Source: Craspedostauros australis
Lineage: Eukaryota; Bacillariophyta; Bacillariophyceae; Mastogloiales; Achnanthaceae
Assembly (NCBI GenBank): GCA_026770025.1
Contig: JAMXDE010000083.1
Coordinates: 1 to 64,000 of the forward strand
Reading direction: 5' to 3'
Length of the DNA stretch: 64,000 nucleotides
In this document: in pieces, positions 44,829 to 55,524 of the stretch
Layout: each line of letters begins with the position of its first letter
Position numbering within the stretch: position 1 is the first letter of the stretch
Translations under genes and position numbers: made by a program
Notes under the pieces: generated by a model
What the model saw: the letters and a program-made list of their open reading frames with translations, nothing else
Databases searched by the model: none
What the model was told of the DNA's origin: nothing

Positions 44829-46775
44829 CTGGCGAGGCTGGCGCGCCCCTATCCCGAGTCACGATCTTAGTCCCGTTAAGCGTATCGACTCAATGGATCG
44901 TTATGAGTCGTGTATCCCATCCACGTTTCGATCTGGATCTTGCTCCTTTTGCGCAATCCTGCTCGTTACGGTTGTACAGCCTCCAATTCTTGATATACTT
45001 GCCTACCTGCTTCGGATGTTCCTTCATATGCTTCCAACTTGCTGGCGTGCCCCATTTGCCAGGGTGTCTTTTGATATTCTATGCACTGCATCTTCCATGC
45101 ATTATTGGTCTTCGTCCTGAATATGCATAGTGCGGATGCGTTGGAGATACTTCAAAACAATTGCAGTCACATCAATATGCGTGAATCTGCGACGTGCCAG
45201 ATCACATCAACATGGGGTCACAGATCGTTGATTGACAGGAAGAGCCTAGATGGATGGCTTCAAGACAGCGGCGAGTTGGATGAAGGACTCTCTGGTGATA
45301 CCAACGAAGTTGTAGAACTCCATAGCATCACCATGTTTGAGAATGTTTTGCCAGAAGGTACTAGTGTCACAAGAGAAAATCCCAAGCTCTAGTAGTGGCC
45401 TCTGCGCAAAGCAGTTGGCAAGCCACTGTGGAGGTAGTCAGCAACAGCGAACATGAGAAGACGCTGCAGCGCCATGAGTTTCTCATTTATTTTTACATCA
45501 CAATGATTATAACTATTAAGTCATGCGCCGACGGGCTTTGATTCCGCCTCGTTTATTCAACATGATAGCATGCTGCGGAAACGGAGTGAAGCCAAGTGAT
45601 GGCTAGTGTGTGCAAGGTGATATTGTGGGACTGTTGGCTGGCATTGCAGACAGGTGATCCGATTGCGAGCTGGGGTCAGCGTCCTTTTGCTGGCACAGCT
45701 GGAGCATCCAATTGACGAGCACTATGGGAGCGTGGGGGCGGCGTCTCCGAGACCTGATCTCATAGCTTGGGTCCATCCAGACAGTGCCACCATTTGATGT
45801 GAAGGGGGGCGCGCTCCCAAAGGGTTCGGAGCACCGCTGGGACGTCCGCAGGCAGTAGTGCTTGGAGTTGTAGGGCCTGCTCCTGGAGGAGCGCAATCAT
45901 GTCCTTGGCTGTCTGCTCTGCCTTTGCTGAGTGGCGATCTTGCCATTGCTCCAGGGCTGTGTGCCAGCGTAGACTAGAAACACTGGCCTGCCAGTCACGT
46001 AGAAGGCAGGACGCTTGTCGGCGCGCTTGCTGTCCCATGGGAGGCGCATGCTCATGCCAAAGGGAGGCCTATCCACCCCATACTATGGCCATTCACCCTA
46101 CTGCTGCCTGCTGTAGCTGAATATGTTTGGTGGGCGAATCATGGATGCCAGAAGGGGGGATGCCACCTGCGGAGATGCGTTCGAGCGCTGTGCACAGAAG
46201 CTGGGCAACTGGAGGAGGAGTGGTGGGCGGTCGCATGTGCCACGAGTTGCTCAGCAATGATGATGAGGATGGTAGAGCTGGCTACCTCGCGGTGGCTTTG
46301 GAGGAAAGAGGAGCAATCCATTATGATAGAGCAGATGCCAATACTATAACAGGAAATGCTATTCATACTACAACTCTTGGAACAAGCTATATGATGGAAG
46401 GGCACAGTGTGCATGAAAGATGGACAAATAGCACATGTCGATGGTAGAAACAAGGGAGGAAGTAGAGGGTAGCACGACGATACATGCACAACAGAGGTTA
46501 TGAAAACTGATGCCAACGCATGCGAGGGAGGAAATCACAAAAAAACTCCCAAATTGCCGTTGGAGGAGGGATTTGAGAGGAAGGCACGAGATGAGATCTC
46601 GACGAAAAGCGAGAGTTGAGTTATGAACGCTCTTTTTGGGGCGTTCATAACTCAACTCCTGGATTTCATAATTTTTTCGATTGACGTTATACGATCGTTT
46701 CGGTCCTGGTCACCCCCTGTTCGAAAGGTATCTTGTGTTCATAATGGAGTGATCTGATTGGCTTAGAAGCAGATA
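44829..46775. other. region enclosed by the 32-bp inverted repeats
   Basis: About 1.95 kb with no gene I can defend. A minus-strand frame at 46038-45760 encodes a Gln/Leu-rich helical segment, and several short frames surround it. A strong hairpin lies at 46613-46658. The inverted-repeat boundaries suggest a non-autonomous DNA element, but no target duplication was found. Confidence 0.45.
46613..46658. repeat. hairpin with an 18-bp perfect stem
   Basis: GAGTTGAGTTATGAACGC and its reverse complement are separated by a 10-base loop, TCTTTTTGGG. It might be a miniature inverted-repeat remnant or a transcribed hairpin. No neighbouring gene explains it. Confidence 0.85.
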
Positions 46776-46807
46776 TTATGAAATTATGAGCCACGCAAAC
46801 ACCTCCA
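46776..46807. repeat. 32-bp inverted repeat, right copy
   Basis: Reverse complement of 44797-44828. Flanking bases do not match those of the left copy. Confidence 0.9.
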
Positions 46808-47278
46808 TTGGAACATGTTCTTTTGAAGCGTCTGTCATTCGCCTCACACCTTCTTGTCAGTCTTTCCATTTGTCTGGTACTTGTTTCTGTCTGTCTGAGA
46901 AGACAGGAAGGCACGTTTTCTTCAGACTGACAACGAGACGGGTCACGAGTGCATCTGTCATTGGTTTGAAGGCAGGAGTCGAAGCAAGAATGAATCACGA
47001 GTACACGTCACGCGAACACACACAAACACAGAAACGACTTGTTCATACACGATAAAGCGTGACTGGATTGCATCGACCGCGATGCACCAACAGCAACGTT
47101 AAAACACACACACGCCACGTCAATTTGGCCACACAAACAGCACCAACAACAAGAACAACCGCAACAACGACAAAGGCACCCACGACAACAGCCAACAACG
47201 AGCGAACACGCGCAGACACACAGAGACACAGACACACGCAGCCTACAGCACACAACCCAACACAGCAAATCAATCACC
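46808..47278 (+). promoter_or_regulatory. presumed promoter and 5' UTR of the small mitochondrial-type gene
   Basis: The last 200 bp before the ATG are rich in AACA/CAAC/ACAC runs without a stable reading frame, which looks like a leader. No TATA box or other defined element can be named. Confidence 0.4.
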
Positions 47279-48112
47279 ATGGTCCTTTCCGTTGCTTCCT
47301 CCGTGGCACGCCGCCGCACAATGATGCTCGCCAAGCAGATGCAGCAGAAGCGCTGCATGGGAGGTGGATCCACCCAGGAATGGGAAGGCGTTGACAAGGT
47401 CGTCCGTTCCTACTTCCCAGGCGATCACCAGCGTGAGTGTTGCATCATCCTGATTTCTTGGTTCCTGTGATTGGCACGTTTTCGTGTGTCTGGGTGTGTT
47501 CATGGAAAAAAGACAACGAGATTTTCGAATCTGTTCATTGCTTGGCGCACGCATGGTCTTGCTCGTGTGCTGTTTGGGTGGGGTTGGAGGGATGTGCTCC
47601 ATCGAGTTTTCATACCTTTGGCTGGCTTTATTCCGCTGGAGATCGCACTTGAGGTGTCAGGGATCGTCGCTGAAGAATGCAAAGATGATGCTTAGCTTCG
47701 TTGAACTAAACTACTCTGAACTGACCTAACGCCCTCATCTATCTCATCGAACATTCGAATACACTCTCTGAATGATGCTAAACATCCCCAAACAAAATCA
47801 AACAACATGCAATACCACGGACTGCATCATCCAATATGTTATATATGCGTCATGCATGGTGCAGTGGCGCTCGCCATCATGGGAGGCTACGTCGGCCTCT
47901 TCGGTCTCTACAAGATCTCGAGCGCCATCGGCGGCAAGAAGCCAGAGGCCGCCCCGGTCGTCGCCGTTGCCACACCCGTCGCCGATGTTGCCACCAGCGG
48001 AATCCCATCCGTGGACTCCCCCGAATTCGACAAGTACATCGAGACCGACGCCTTCTACAACATGTTGGACAGCGACGAGCAGCTCGGCAAGGTCCTTGCC
48101 GATATGAAGTAA
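47279..48112 (+). CDS. small mitochondrial-type single-pass membrane protein, unknown function
   Basis: Two exons, 47279-47432 and 47865-48112 (intron GTGAGT...GTGCAG, phase 1), give 133 residues. The N-terminus MVLSVASSVARRRTMMLAKQ is basic, hydroxylated and without acidic residues, followed by RCMGGG; this looks like a mitochondrial presequence and cleavage region. Then come WEGVDKVVRSYFPGDHQ, one hydrophobic helix (LAIMGGYVGLFGLYKISSAI), an Ala/Val/Pro-rich linker and an acidic C-terminus (IPSVDSPEFDKYIETDAFY). The layout suits a small inner-membrane subunit of a respiratory or ATP-synthase complex, but I cannot say which. The frame of exon 2 and the intron signals agree. Confidence 0.78.
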
Positions 48113-48480
48113 ATCGGCGATCATTACGCATTGCGGCGGGCAGCGCATTGCGGGGTTAGATTTCGTGCGTGCACACCAGTGCTTCGCTGCAATCGACGCA
48201 ATGCAAGCTCGTTGTCTGTGATAGACTTGGCTGTCGCGAGGCATGTGAGTGTTCCACAGAGACTGCCAATAACGTAACGATAGCGCAACCAACTCTCTAG
48301 TATTCTACCATCCTGTATAATACAATGCTCTCGGGGCGCTCAAAGCCAAACCAAAGAGTGTGGCTGATGAAATCAGCTGTGTTCCCTACATACTTGCGCC
48401 CTTGTCATTGGGGGTTTAATCTGCAGCTCCCACTCCTGAGGTTGCCGCTGCTGCATGCGACCTTCTTCCGTTCTAATTCC
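48113..48480. other. gap between two convergent genes
   Basis: The 368-bp stretch holds the 3' ends of the mitochondrial-type gene (+) and the YbaK-domain gene (-). Nothing else is evident. Confidence 0.5.
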
Positions 48481-49164
48481 TCACTCCTCGTCAACGTCGT
48501 CGTTGGGATCCCGCGCCACGCTGAGATCCATGACGCGCACGTTGGGACACTTCGTGACAAAGTCCTGCACGGCCATACCGACCTTGAGATTGATGTGCCC
48601 GCCGCCCATCCAAAAGTACTGCAACGGCACGACGCTGGCGCTGAGCAGGATGGGCACGGTGACATCCTTGAGACCGAACGGCGTCACGGCGCCATTCGGA
48701 TACCCAGTGATGCGATCGTTGTCCTCTGGCGTCGCGAGGCGGAATTCGAATCGCGATTCTTCCAATCGTTCGGCAACGGGCCGCAAGCGACGGATGGCCG
48801 TCATGAGCTTCGTGATGTCCAACGTGGCGTCGTACTGAATGACGATGAGCATGAAGCGGGGGTTCGTGGAGAGATCGTCGCCCGGTTTCGGCGATCGCTG
48901 TTTCTTGTTCTCCATGAGAAGGGATTTGCAGAGATGGTGCGTCGTGGGGGCGCCCAGGATCTTGGCTCGCTGTGCCAACGGCCAGTCGTAGTACGTCGAC
49001 GGCACCCACTTCCATCGCGCGCTGTGGATGGCGTGGGTGACTTCCACGGCATGACGCGCTCTGCGGATGTTGTCCTCGACGTCCGTGTCCTTGGGAACTT
49101 GGAGTCGTTTGCGTTCGAGCGCCTCAATGCGTTTCTCGAGTGCTTGCAGATCGGTGGCTGTCAT
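48481..49164 (-). CDS. YbaK/aminoacyl-tRNA deacylase-domain protein
   Basis: A single-exon frame of 227 residues. Residues 1-25 form a short coiled coil (LEKRIEALERKRL). The remainder matches the YbaK/ProX-type editing fold: the conserved Lys in HLCKSLLMEN, then FMLIVIQYDA, and NGAVTPFGL followed by ILLSASV, and finally the glycine-rich YFWMGGGHINLKVGM. These domains hydrolyse mischarged aminoacyl-tRNAs such as Cys-tRNA(Pro) in trans. The insert KQRSPKPGDD between the Lys and the next strand, and the coiled-coil N-terminus, differ from bacterial YbaK; eukaryotic stand-alone homologues vary similarly. No targeting peptide is obvious, so it is probably cytosolic. Specificity cannot be read from the sequence. 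Confidence 0.82.
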   Translation of the reverse strand: MTATDLQALEKRIEALERKRLQVPKDTDVEDNIRRARHAVEVTHAIHSARWKWVPSTYYDWPLAQRAKILGAPTTHHLCKSLLMENKKQRSPKPGDDLSTNPRFMLIVIQYDATLDITKLMTAIRRLRPVAERLEESRFEFRLATPEDNDRITGYPNGAVTPFGLKDVTVPILLSASVVPLQYFWMGGGHINLKVGMAVQDFVTKCPNVRVMDLSVARDPNDDVDEE

Positions 49165-49636
49165 GGTTGTTGCTGATGTTGGTTGCTGATGTTGGTTGCT
49201 GATGTTGGTTGGTAGTTGTATGAACCTGTGATGGTGATGATGTCTGCTTGGTCGCCGAACAATGAGATCTTCCTGTTCCGTTCCGTTTGGGTCTTGTGCG
49301 CAAAAGCAGAATCAGGAGTCGCCCAGAAAAAGATCTGCCATCAGAAATGCCCCCAACTGCCAGCTGCGACCTGATCGAACGAGGACGAGCTACACCTTGG
49401 AGACAAGAGGGTGCCTCGAAACGATCCAGCAGCATCTGACGTCTACAAGCATCATAGTTGCGATTTTTAGAAGTTGCAATACCTTAATTGTATTGTGTGA
49501 TACAAACAACTGTATGCTCACTTGGGCAACAGAATAACTCACATTGCAGCGTTGCAACACTCCATCGCACTTCTTGCATCGCACGATTGCTTGTAGAGCA
49601 CGAGTGTTAATACCACAGTTGCGCGTGCTTTCACAA
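49165..49636. other. gap between the MAK16 and YbaK-domain genes
   Basis: The 470-bp stretch between two minus-strand genes includes three tandem copies of TTGCTGATGTTGG next to the YbaK-domain start codon (about 49169-49213), which is probably its 5' UTR. No gene is seen. Confidence 0.5.
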
Positions 49637-50656
49637 TCACCACGCCGTACCCGCCGAAGCTGCCTCCATTCTTTGTTCACCCTCATGCTCTTCCTCGTAT
49701 TCGATTTCCACACGAGATCCCTTCCGCCGTCCAGGCTTGGTCTTCTTCTTCTTATCTCGTTTCTGTTTCTTCTTTCGTGGTGTGCCATCGTCCTCGTCGT
49801 CATCATCGCTGCTGTCATCGTCGTCGTCGTCGTCATCGTCATCGTCATCATCAGAACTGCCGTCGTCTTGGTCTTCACCATCACCGCCGCCCCATCTGCC
49901 ATCACCGAGGTATTCCAGATCCTCCATGTCCTCCTCCATCTCATCCTCATCCGATTCCAAGTCTTCCACGTACTCCACCATGCGCTCCTCATCATCGGAC
50001 TCATCCTCGCTCTCCATCTCGGTCTGATCATCAGCAGCTTCCTCCGTCTCCTTTTGCTCGATGGCCTTCTTGTATGTCTGATCTTCAAAGTCGTACAAAT
50101 CACCGTACGTGCCCTTGGCTAACCGATCCACAAGCTCCTGCTCCACCTTCTGCGTGATCCGCGCCGCGATCAAAGCCTTCTGCTCGCGCCGCGCCTCGCG
50201 CTGCGCCACCTTGCGCGTCGGCGCCTGCACGATGCGGGCCTTGTGGCCGGCCAATTCGCGCAGCTTGATCTTGCGCATGCGGATGAGGTACTGATGGATC
50301 TTGGTGAGACGCTGCTTGTTGCGATGCTGCAGCACCTTGGGAAAGAACTGCAGATGCTCATCGATCTGCTGCAGCGCCTTGCTGTAGTTGCGGCTCAGCA
50401 GCACCTTCTCCCACAGATTCTTGGGCGAGTGGGCACGTTCGGCCGTCTTCATGCAGAGGTAGACCTTGCCGTTTTCTTCGCGCAGTGTGGCGTACCGCGA
50501 GTTGGCCAGCGGGCAGCTCGTGCGGTTGCAGAGGCCCGTGACGGAGTACGGGTGTTGGCAGAACGTCGTCTTGTCAGATTTCGCTTTGCCGATGTGGTGT
50601 TTGAACGAGCAGAATTGGTGGTTGATCACCTGCCATATCATCTCATCGTGCTGCAT
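49637..50656 (-). CDS. MAK16: ribosome biogenesis factor MAK16
   Basis: An intronless 339-residue protein. Its first about 140 residues match MAK16 closely: MQHDEMIWQVINHQFCSFK, the cysteine cluster in VTGLCNRTSCPLANSRYA, and the helix around NLWEKVLLSRNYSKALQQID. MAK16 is a nucleolar factor for assembly of the large ribosomal subunit; the four conserved cysteines suggest metal binding. The second half is highly acidic with long Asp/Glu runs encoded by a GAY/GAN tract, then a basic tail (KKKQKRDKKKKTK), as in homologues. The start is the ATG giving the canonical MQ(H/S)DE N-terminus. Confidence 0.96.
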   Translation of the reverse strand: MQHDEMIWQVINHQFCSFKHHIGKAKSDKTTFCQHPYSVTGLCNRTSCPLANSRYATLREENGKVYLCMKTAERAHSPKNLWEKVLLSRNYSKALQQIDEHLQFFPKVLQHRNKQRLTKIHQYLIRMRKIKLRELAGHKARIVQAPTRKVAQREARREQKALIAARITQKVEQELVDRLAKGTYGDLYDFEDQTYKKAIEQKETEEAADDQTEMESEDESDDEERMVEYVEDLESDEDEMEEDMEDLEYLGDGRWGGGDGEDQDDGSSDDDDDDDDDDDDDSSDDDDEDDGTPRKKKQKRDKKKKTKPGRRKGSRVEIEYEEEHEGEQRMEAASAGTAW

Positions 50657-51203
50657 GGTTCCTTCGTGTTGCTACAGTACAGTACACTCCCTGGATGCTA
50701 TTGTACTTGGTGCAATCAATGTGTAGTACGCTGTTATAGAATGTAATATAATATGCTGTTTGTGAAGATGGAGGAACGGCCGATGTTCTTTCTTTCTGCC
50801 ATTGTCGGTTGGTGTCTTTCGTTGGCTCTTGATTTCGCTTCTGTTTTCCATTTCGATTTGCGTTGTTGTCATTCGCGTTGTTGGTTGGTGATGATCTGTC
50901 CTTGTTTCCGCACAGCAACGAACTGAAACTGTCGGCAAAGATTCCGCATTCCATTTTCAGACTATTTGTAATCGAGCGAGTCGAGATCGAGCAAGAATCC
51001 ACCAACAGGAACAGCAGAAAGCAGCAACAGACATGACGACCATGGCGGTCGCTCTTTCCGCACACGCAGCGGCAACAACGACAACAACAACAACACAGGC
51101 ATTGTCAAGGTTGACACATCATCGTCTCATCTCATCTCATCTCAACTGCGGCGACCCCACCGCATACACGCAGATAGTCGAAGATACAGATACTGCCGCA
51201 ACC
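50657..51203. promoter_or_regulatory. divergent promoter region between MAK16 and the gene at 51204
   Basis: The 547-bp stretch separates two oppositely directed start codons and must hold both promoters. The frame of the plus-strand gene is open back to an ATG at 51033 (adding 57 Thr/Ala-rich residues), so the 5' end of that gene is uncertain. No defined motif can be named. Confidence 0.5.
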
Positions 51204-51861
51204 ATGGTGAACCCAATCACAGGATTTTTCAAGAGCCTGCGCGAGACGGAGGAGTCTCGCATCGGTCGCCTGTCCGAGCGTGTCGCCGAGTGAGTTCCCT
51301 CTTGCGTTGTGTTGTGTTACATGTCTTGATTGCTTGACACGAGAGAAGTGCGTTGGTGTTCAGCTTCCCTTGGCGCCTCCATTTCGTCTTCTCCATGGCT
51401 CTCACCTAATGCTGCATCGCTGTCTCTTTCCTCCTTCTTCGTTGATGAAAATGCTTGGCATCATTGCCGGGATTACATCAATGCAACGTTCCATCTGGTT
51501 CTCGCGGAAATACTAAACACCACGCACTACCGTATTCATTCCCAATTGCGACGCTGCTGCCCTGCGCTCCAATCCAATACACGATGCGATTCGATACAAC
51601 ATATAATACAACAACAGACACACCGTCGACTCGCAGAAGCAGGTCGATGAATTCAATCGACCGCAGTACTTTGGACATATGTATTACCTGACGAGCAGCC
51701 AGCGCACCAAGGGATTCAATGGCTTCACGTGCGTCAATTCTTACTTCACTGGCAAGCCCGCAGGTGCCGGCAGCTCCTTCATCGCCGCGCGCTATTACAC
51801 CGATCAGGCGCGGCAAAAGCGCGATGCTCTTATGGCGTCAGTCGAGGAGGCGGAGGCGTAA
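51204..51861 (+). CDS. small two-exon (or more) protein, unknown function
   Basis: The first coding piece is 51204-51289 (MVNPITGFFKSLRETEESRI onward), ending at the strong donor GTGAGT. The last piece runs from about 51637 to 51861 (KQVDEFNRPQYFGHMYYLTS and on to EEAEA). The donor leaves phase 2, but all three nearby acceptors (CAG at 51634-51636, AAG at 51637-51639, CAG at 51640-51642) need phase 0. Either a small exon lies in the 340-bp gap or a different donor is used. The protein would be about 105 residues, or longer from the ATG at 51033. The aromatic, Gly-rich middle (GAGSSFIAARYY) suggests a small organelle or membrane-associated protein, but I do not recognise it. Confidence 0.55.
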
Positions 51862-52413
51862 AGGCAGGGGTGGAACATTTCTGCTTATCCTGCAATAGAT
51901 AGCATGTAGACTATCATCATACGACAGCATTCCATCGAGTTTTTGCGAATGGGGCCTTGTTTGGACCAATGACTTTCGGTGCAAGACGCAGAGAGCCGTT
52001 TGGCATCGTGCGCGCATTGGTTGTGGAAGGTTGAACCGGGCCGTGCGCAATCACCACAAATGTGTCCTGGACATGTGTGGCCTTGCCTACGTGCTGTTTG
52101 CAGGATACGATGCGCATCTCGTAAGAGGCGCTGTTTCAGCTCGCCAAGATCAAGCCGTGTGCCGTCGAAATCAATACTGCCCATCAACAAGTGCGAGAGT
52201 GAATGTGGTATGTAGGATATGTAGTCTATTATTGAATATGTAATGCGCAGGTACGTGTGTATGTATGGATGTTACTGTATATATGCGGTTGCGCATCTGG
52301 TGCACAACGCAAACCCCCATTGTGTGTTTGTGTGTTGTCACTTCACTTTCGATACAAGTGTGCATGTGACGGAATGACGATGATAGAGAGATAGAGAGAA
52401 CGGCCGGCTGCAA
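51862..52413. other. gap between two convergent genes
   Basis: This 550-bp stretch is bounded by two stop codons and holds the 3' UTRs of the neighbours. The overlapping minus-strand frames (52190-51885 and 52117-51917) show no motif. Confidence 0.45.
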
Positions 52414-53675
52414 TTACTGCGCCTCCTGCCGCGAACTGCTCTTCGATAGTTTTGGAGAATACAACTGCAGATCGTTGGGCTTGACAGAAGCCTCGATCGG
52501 AGCCGACTGGAAGATATCGCTGAGGAACTGTTTCCACGACGGGATCTTTGGTTGCGGACTGCCACGAATGCTGTCCTTGAAGTCTGTCCGCACGGCATCG
52601 AACGTGCTGCCTTCGTCACTGCACGCAACCGTGCTGCTCGTGTCGGACTCGTACTCCAGATCCAAGCTGAAGGATCGTTTGTGGCGCTTCGCGCTGGGCG
52701 ATTCCTGCGTGCGCTCCATGTTCTGGATGCCGTAGCTGATGCCGCGCTCCAAAGCCTCCATCGCCGGTCCGAACGACGCCTTGGCGGAGACGGCGGCCAG
52801 TTTGTCTTCATCGTAGATGCCACTGCAGATCTGCGCGTACTGCTCCTGAAGGACGGCGCACGTCAGCGCGTGTCGTCGTCGCACGAGCTGGTGCAGCGCC
52901 GTCTTCGTCATGCGGCTTTCGAGACCCCGCTCGCAGTGTTTCATTGGATTGATGAGGTTGGGGTTGTTGCGCACTCGTCTCAGCGCTCGCAGATCCTGCT
53001 GCTTGTTGTGTTCGAAGCGGACGTAATCGCCATCCTGTTGGGACGCAACACGACAGATCGGGTTGGTTGCGGTTGCAATGATGATGGTATCAATCACATC
53101 GTGTGGAAATGTGGAGGGGAGAGCATGGTGATTGATGCATGTGAGAATACTGGTTGTGGCAATGGTACTTGTACTGGTACAGTGTGCGTGTAAACACGTG
53201 GACATGAATCCTTCGTTGCTGAGGCCATCTTGAGCGGATCAGTGAGATCGCATGCGCTGGACCGGGATCTTTCCGGCGTTGTCCGTCATGGAGCATCGTG
53301 GGATACCAAGCGAGCATTCGCATTGGTTGGACGTGCACAGCGTGCTGCCTTGTGAGGCTTCCCGTCCACATTTCAACGGACGTTGATGCATCCAAAGCAA
53401 CCCGAAGTCGCAGCAATGATCATTGGACGAGCCACCTTTTTGGAGGCGTGCGATCTGCGGCCATTTGGACTTACAGAATACCAACAGAGGCTCTGTCGCT
53501 TGCTGTCAAAGTAATCATCGAACTCGTACAGTTCCGCCATCTCTGCAAATCGTACAGATGGCTTTGTGCTTTTTGCAGAGCAAGTGCCGTGCTTCGATCG
53601 TCCCTGCTGCTGCCTTGGTTTTGGTTGTTGCATTTGCTGCTGCTGTTGCTGCGTCTGACTTTGAGAATCCGTCAT
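52414..53675 (-). CDS. conserved stramenopile-type hypothetical protein, Ser/Gln-rich
   Basis: Two exons: 53675-53475 and 53034-52414 (intron GTAAGT...CAACAG, phase 0), giving 273 residues. The N-terminus is Gln-rich (SQTQQQQQQMQQPKPRQQQ), followed by SVRFAEMAELYEFDDYFDSK and LCWYS, then DGDYVRFEHNKQQD, CERGLESRM and RRRHALTCAVLQEQYAQ. This order (VRFAE, aromatic WYS, a helix, RGLE, then a basic helix ending in LxEQ) resembles a large diatom family of unknown function. The C-terminal part is Ser-rich with a likely nuclear-localisation KRHKRS. A nuclear or regulatory role is inference only. Confidence 0.72.
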
Positions 53676-55493
53676 TGTGTATTTGTGAGGCAGTTGCGCT
53701 GCTGTGCTTGCAGGAGATTGCTTGCTTGATTGATTAGTTGATTGCTTGAATGGGTGAGTGAGTGAGTGAGTGAGAGTGGATGTGCTTCTGTGATGTCGCC
53801 GTTGTTGTTCTCGTTGGTGTGCAAGGTTGATCGAAACGGTGAGACTGGACTGACCGTGTGATCGATTGATCAGGAGAAAAAGTATTTCGGAGTTGGATTT
53901 TATGACGAGATGGGACAGGCAGCACTTCGTTGTTGTGTTCTGCACCTCCAGCTGTCCTTCTGGACATTGCTGTCGACTTTTGGTGGCTTTGTCTCGATTG
54001 CGAACGGAATGGAACGCGAGGCTGTTGCTACCGTTGCTGCATTTGCGCCGTCTGTTCTCTGTGCTTCATTGAATCTGTGCGAAACAAACCACGACGAACC
54101 TAACCTTCCGAGTGCGGAGTCCCAGGGCGAAATTTGACATGTGCATCGTTTCAAGCTTCCGACGCCATCCTCGGATGTTTAACGTCTCTGTCCTTATCAT
54201 TTTCAGTCTTTGCGAATCACGTTGGCCAAAAATTGCACGCAGTATTGCTCGATCTTGGGGTAATTCCCGCGCGTGATCACTCACAAAGAGGCGAAAGTGT
54301 TCGCCACTCGCTGACAAGTTGTGCGATGGACTGTGTGAGTGTCCGAACTATCACTGTCCGCTAAATGTGCAATCGTCCGCGTATTATTGTTCTTCGTGTC
54401 AAAATTTTGGGGATCGATCGGATCACTGCAAACGCTCCATCCTCCGTGGCGGCAACGGATGTTTTTCTGCAACCTGTTCTGCAATTGCGGGACACATGCG
54501 CGCATCGCCGAGAGGTAGGCAGCATCGTTGCTACTCCCACGATGGTTGGTGTTCTTCTCTCTTTTGCGGCCGTTGCTGAGGTTGATACTGCCGCCATCGC
54601 CGTTGCTGGTGTTGCCACTGAAATTTGGTGCCAAAGACCCACGCAGCGTCTTGTTGATGTCTTGGGAAAAGAGATAAATGTTGTGGCTCGTGCGCGGTGG
54701 GCTGCGCTGTTGTGTATTGTGCGGTGATAAAGTTCCCATGTCCATCACGAGTCCGAAGATACCCACGCACTGCCATACATCGCGCAGCGCCACCAAGGCG
54801 TCCACGAGAATTCATGTAGCCGCCATGTCAGTACAAGAGCGGCGCAGAGAGAGAGGAGGCTCATGGTGGAGTCGAGTGTGGCGCAGCAACATGGAGCGGA
54901 GAAGGGCACAGAAAGGTGGAGAGAGGATGGGACACAACGGAGAAGCAAAAGAAAGACGCACACGCAAACACATGCAAGCACACGCACATTGAGCGTTGGA
55001 TGCCGTCAGGAACGGGTTGATGTTCCTTTCTCGCACCGTTCTCTTTTTTCTTTCTCACCATCCTTCTTCCTTGTGTTTCTCCTGTTCCCAATGCTCTTCT
55101 TTGGAGGTGTTCGTTTCGTCCTTCTTTCATCAGATGTTCTTGTTGGCTCTTCCGTACTCATACACGCAAGTCGTTGCCGTGCGTATGGGAAAGTATCTTC
55201 TCCGGAGATCATCACTGCGTGGCACATCATCACCATCGCTTCCATCGTTCCTGCCGTCTTCGTTTTCACACATCCATCAAATCGGTCGTACCATACCTGC
55301 GTACATGCCTACATGGTAGTCTCGTGTTCGCACCTAAGCCCATGCCCAGGATTCAACGGCATCGCGTTTTGGGACCGCTTGCGCCAAGATCCAATGGATC
55401 CAGTTTGCCTTAGTTGTTGTCAGCAGCGGATTCTCTGCGTTTGCGTTGGTGGTAAGCTGATTGGTATCGTACGATATCCATAGTGAGTTTTTT
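53676..55493. other. 1.8-kb region between the Ser/Gln-rich gene and the PIF/Harbinger-like element
   Basis: The right side of the Ser/Gln-rich gene (5' UTR and promoter) includes a GAGT repeat at 53755-53773. Open frames exist on both strands (for example - 54805-54281 and + 54863-55483) but lack motifs, usable ATGs or consistent splice sites. No gene is called. Confidence 0.4.
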
Positions 55494-55524
55494 TCTGCCT
55501 TTGAAGGCAGGTTCTCTAGGGGGG
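55494..55524. repeat. left end motif (candidate terminal inverted repeat)
   Basis: The 16-base near-palindrome CTGCCTTTGAAGGCAG is followed by GTTCTCTAGGGGGG. The right end reads CCCCCCTAGTGCACCTGC followed by TTTTAAAGGCAGA, about 25 of 31 positions matching when inverted. Confidence 0.6.

Noticed and set aside
45760-46038. 92-residue Gln/Leu-rich helical frame on the minus strand
   Set aside because: No supporting motif, splice partner or paralogue, and it lies within a region bounded by inverted repeats.
48325-49176. 283-residue plus-strand frame
   Set aside because: It is antisense to the YbaK-domain gene, whose motifs are clear on the minus strand.
54863-55483. 206-residue plus-strand frame
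   Set aside because: Low-complexity start, no domain, and adjacent overlapping frames on both strands; nothing supports a gene.
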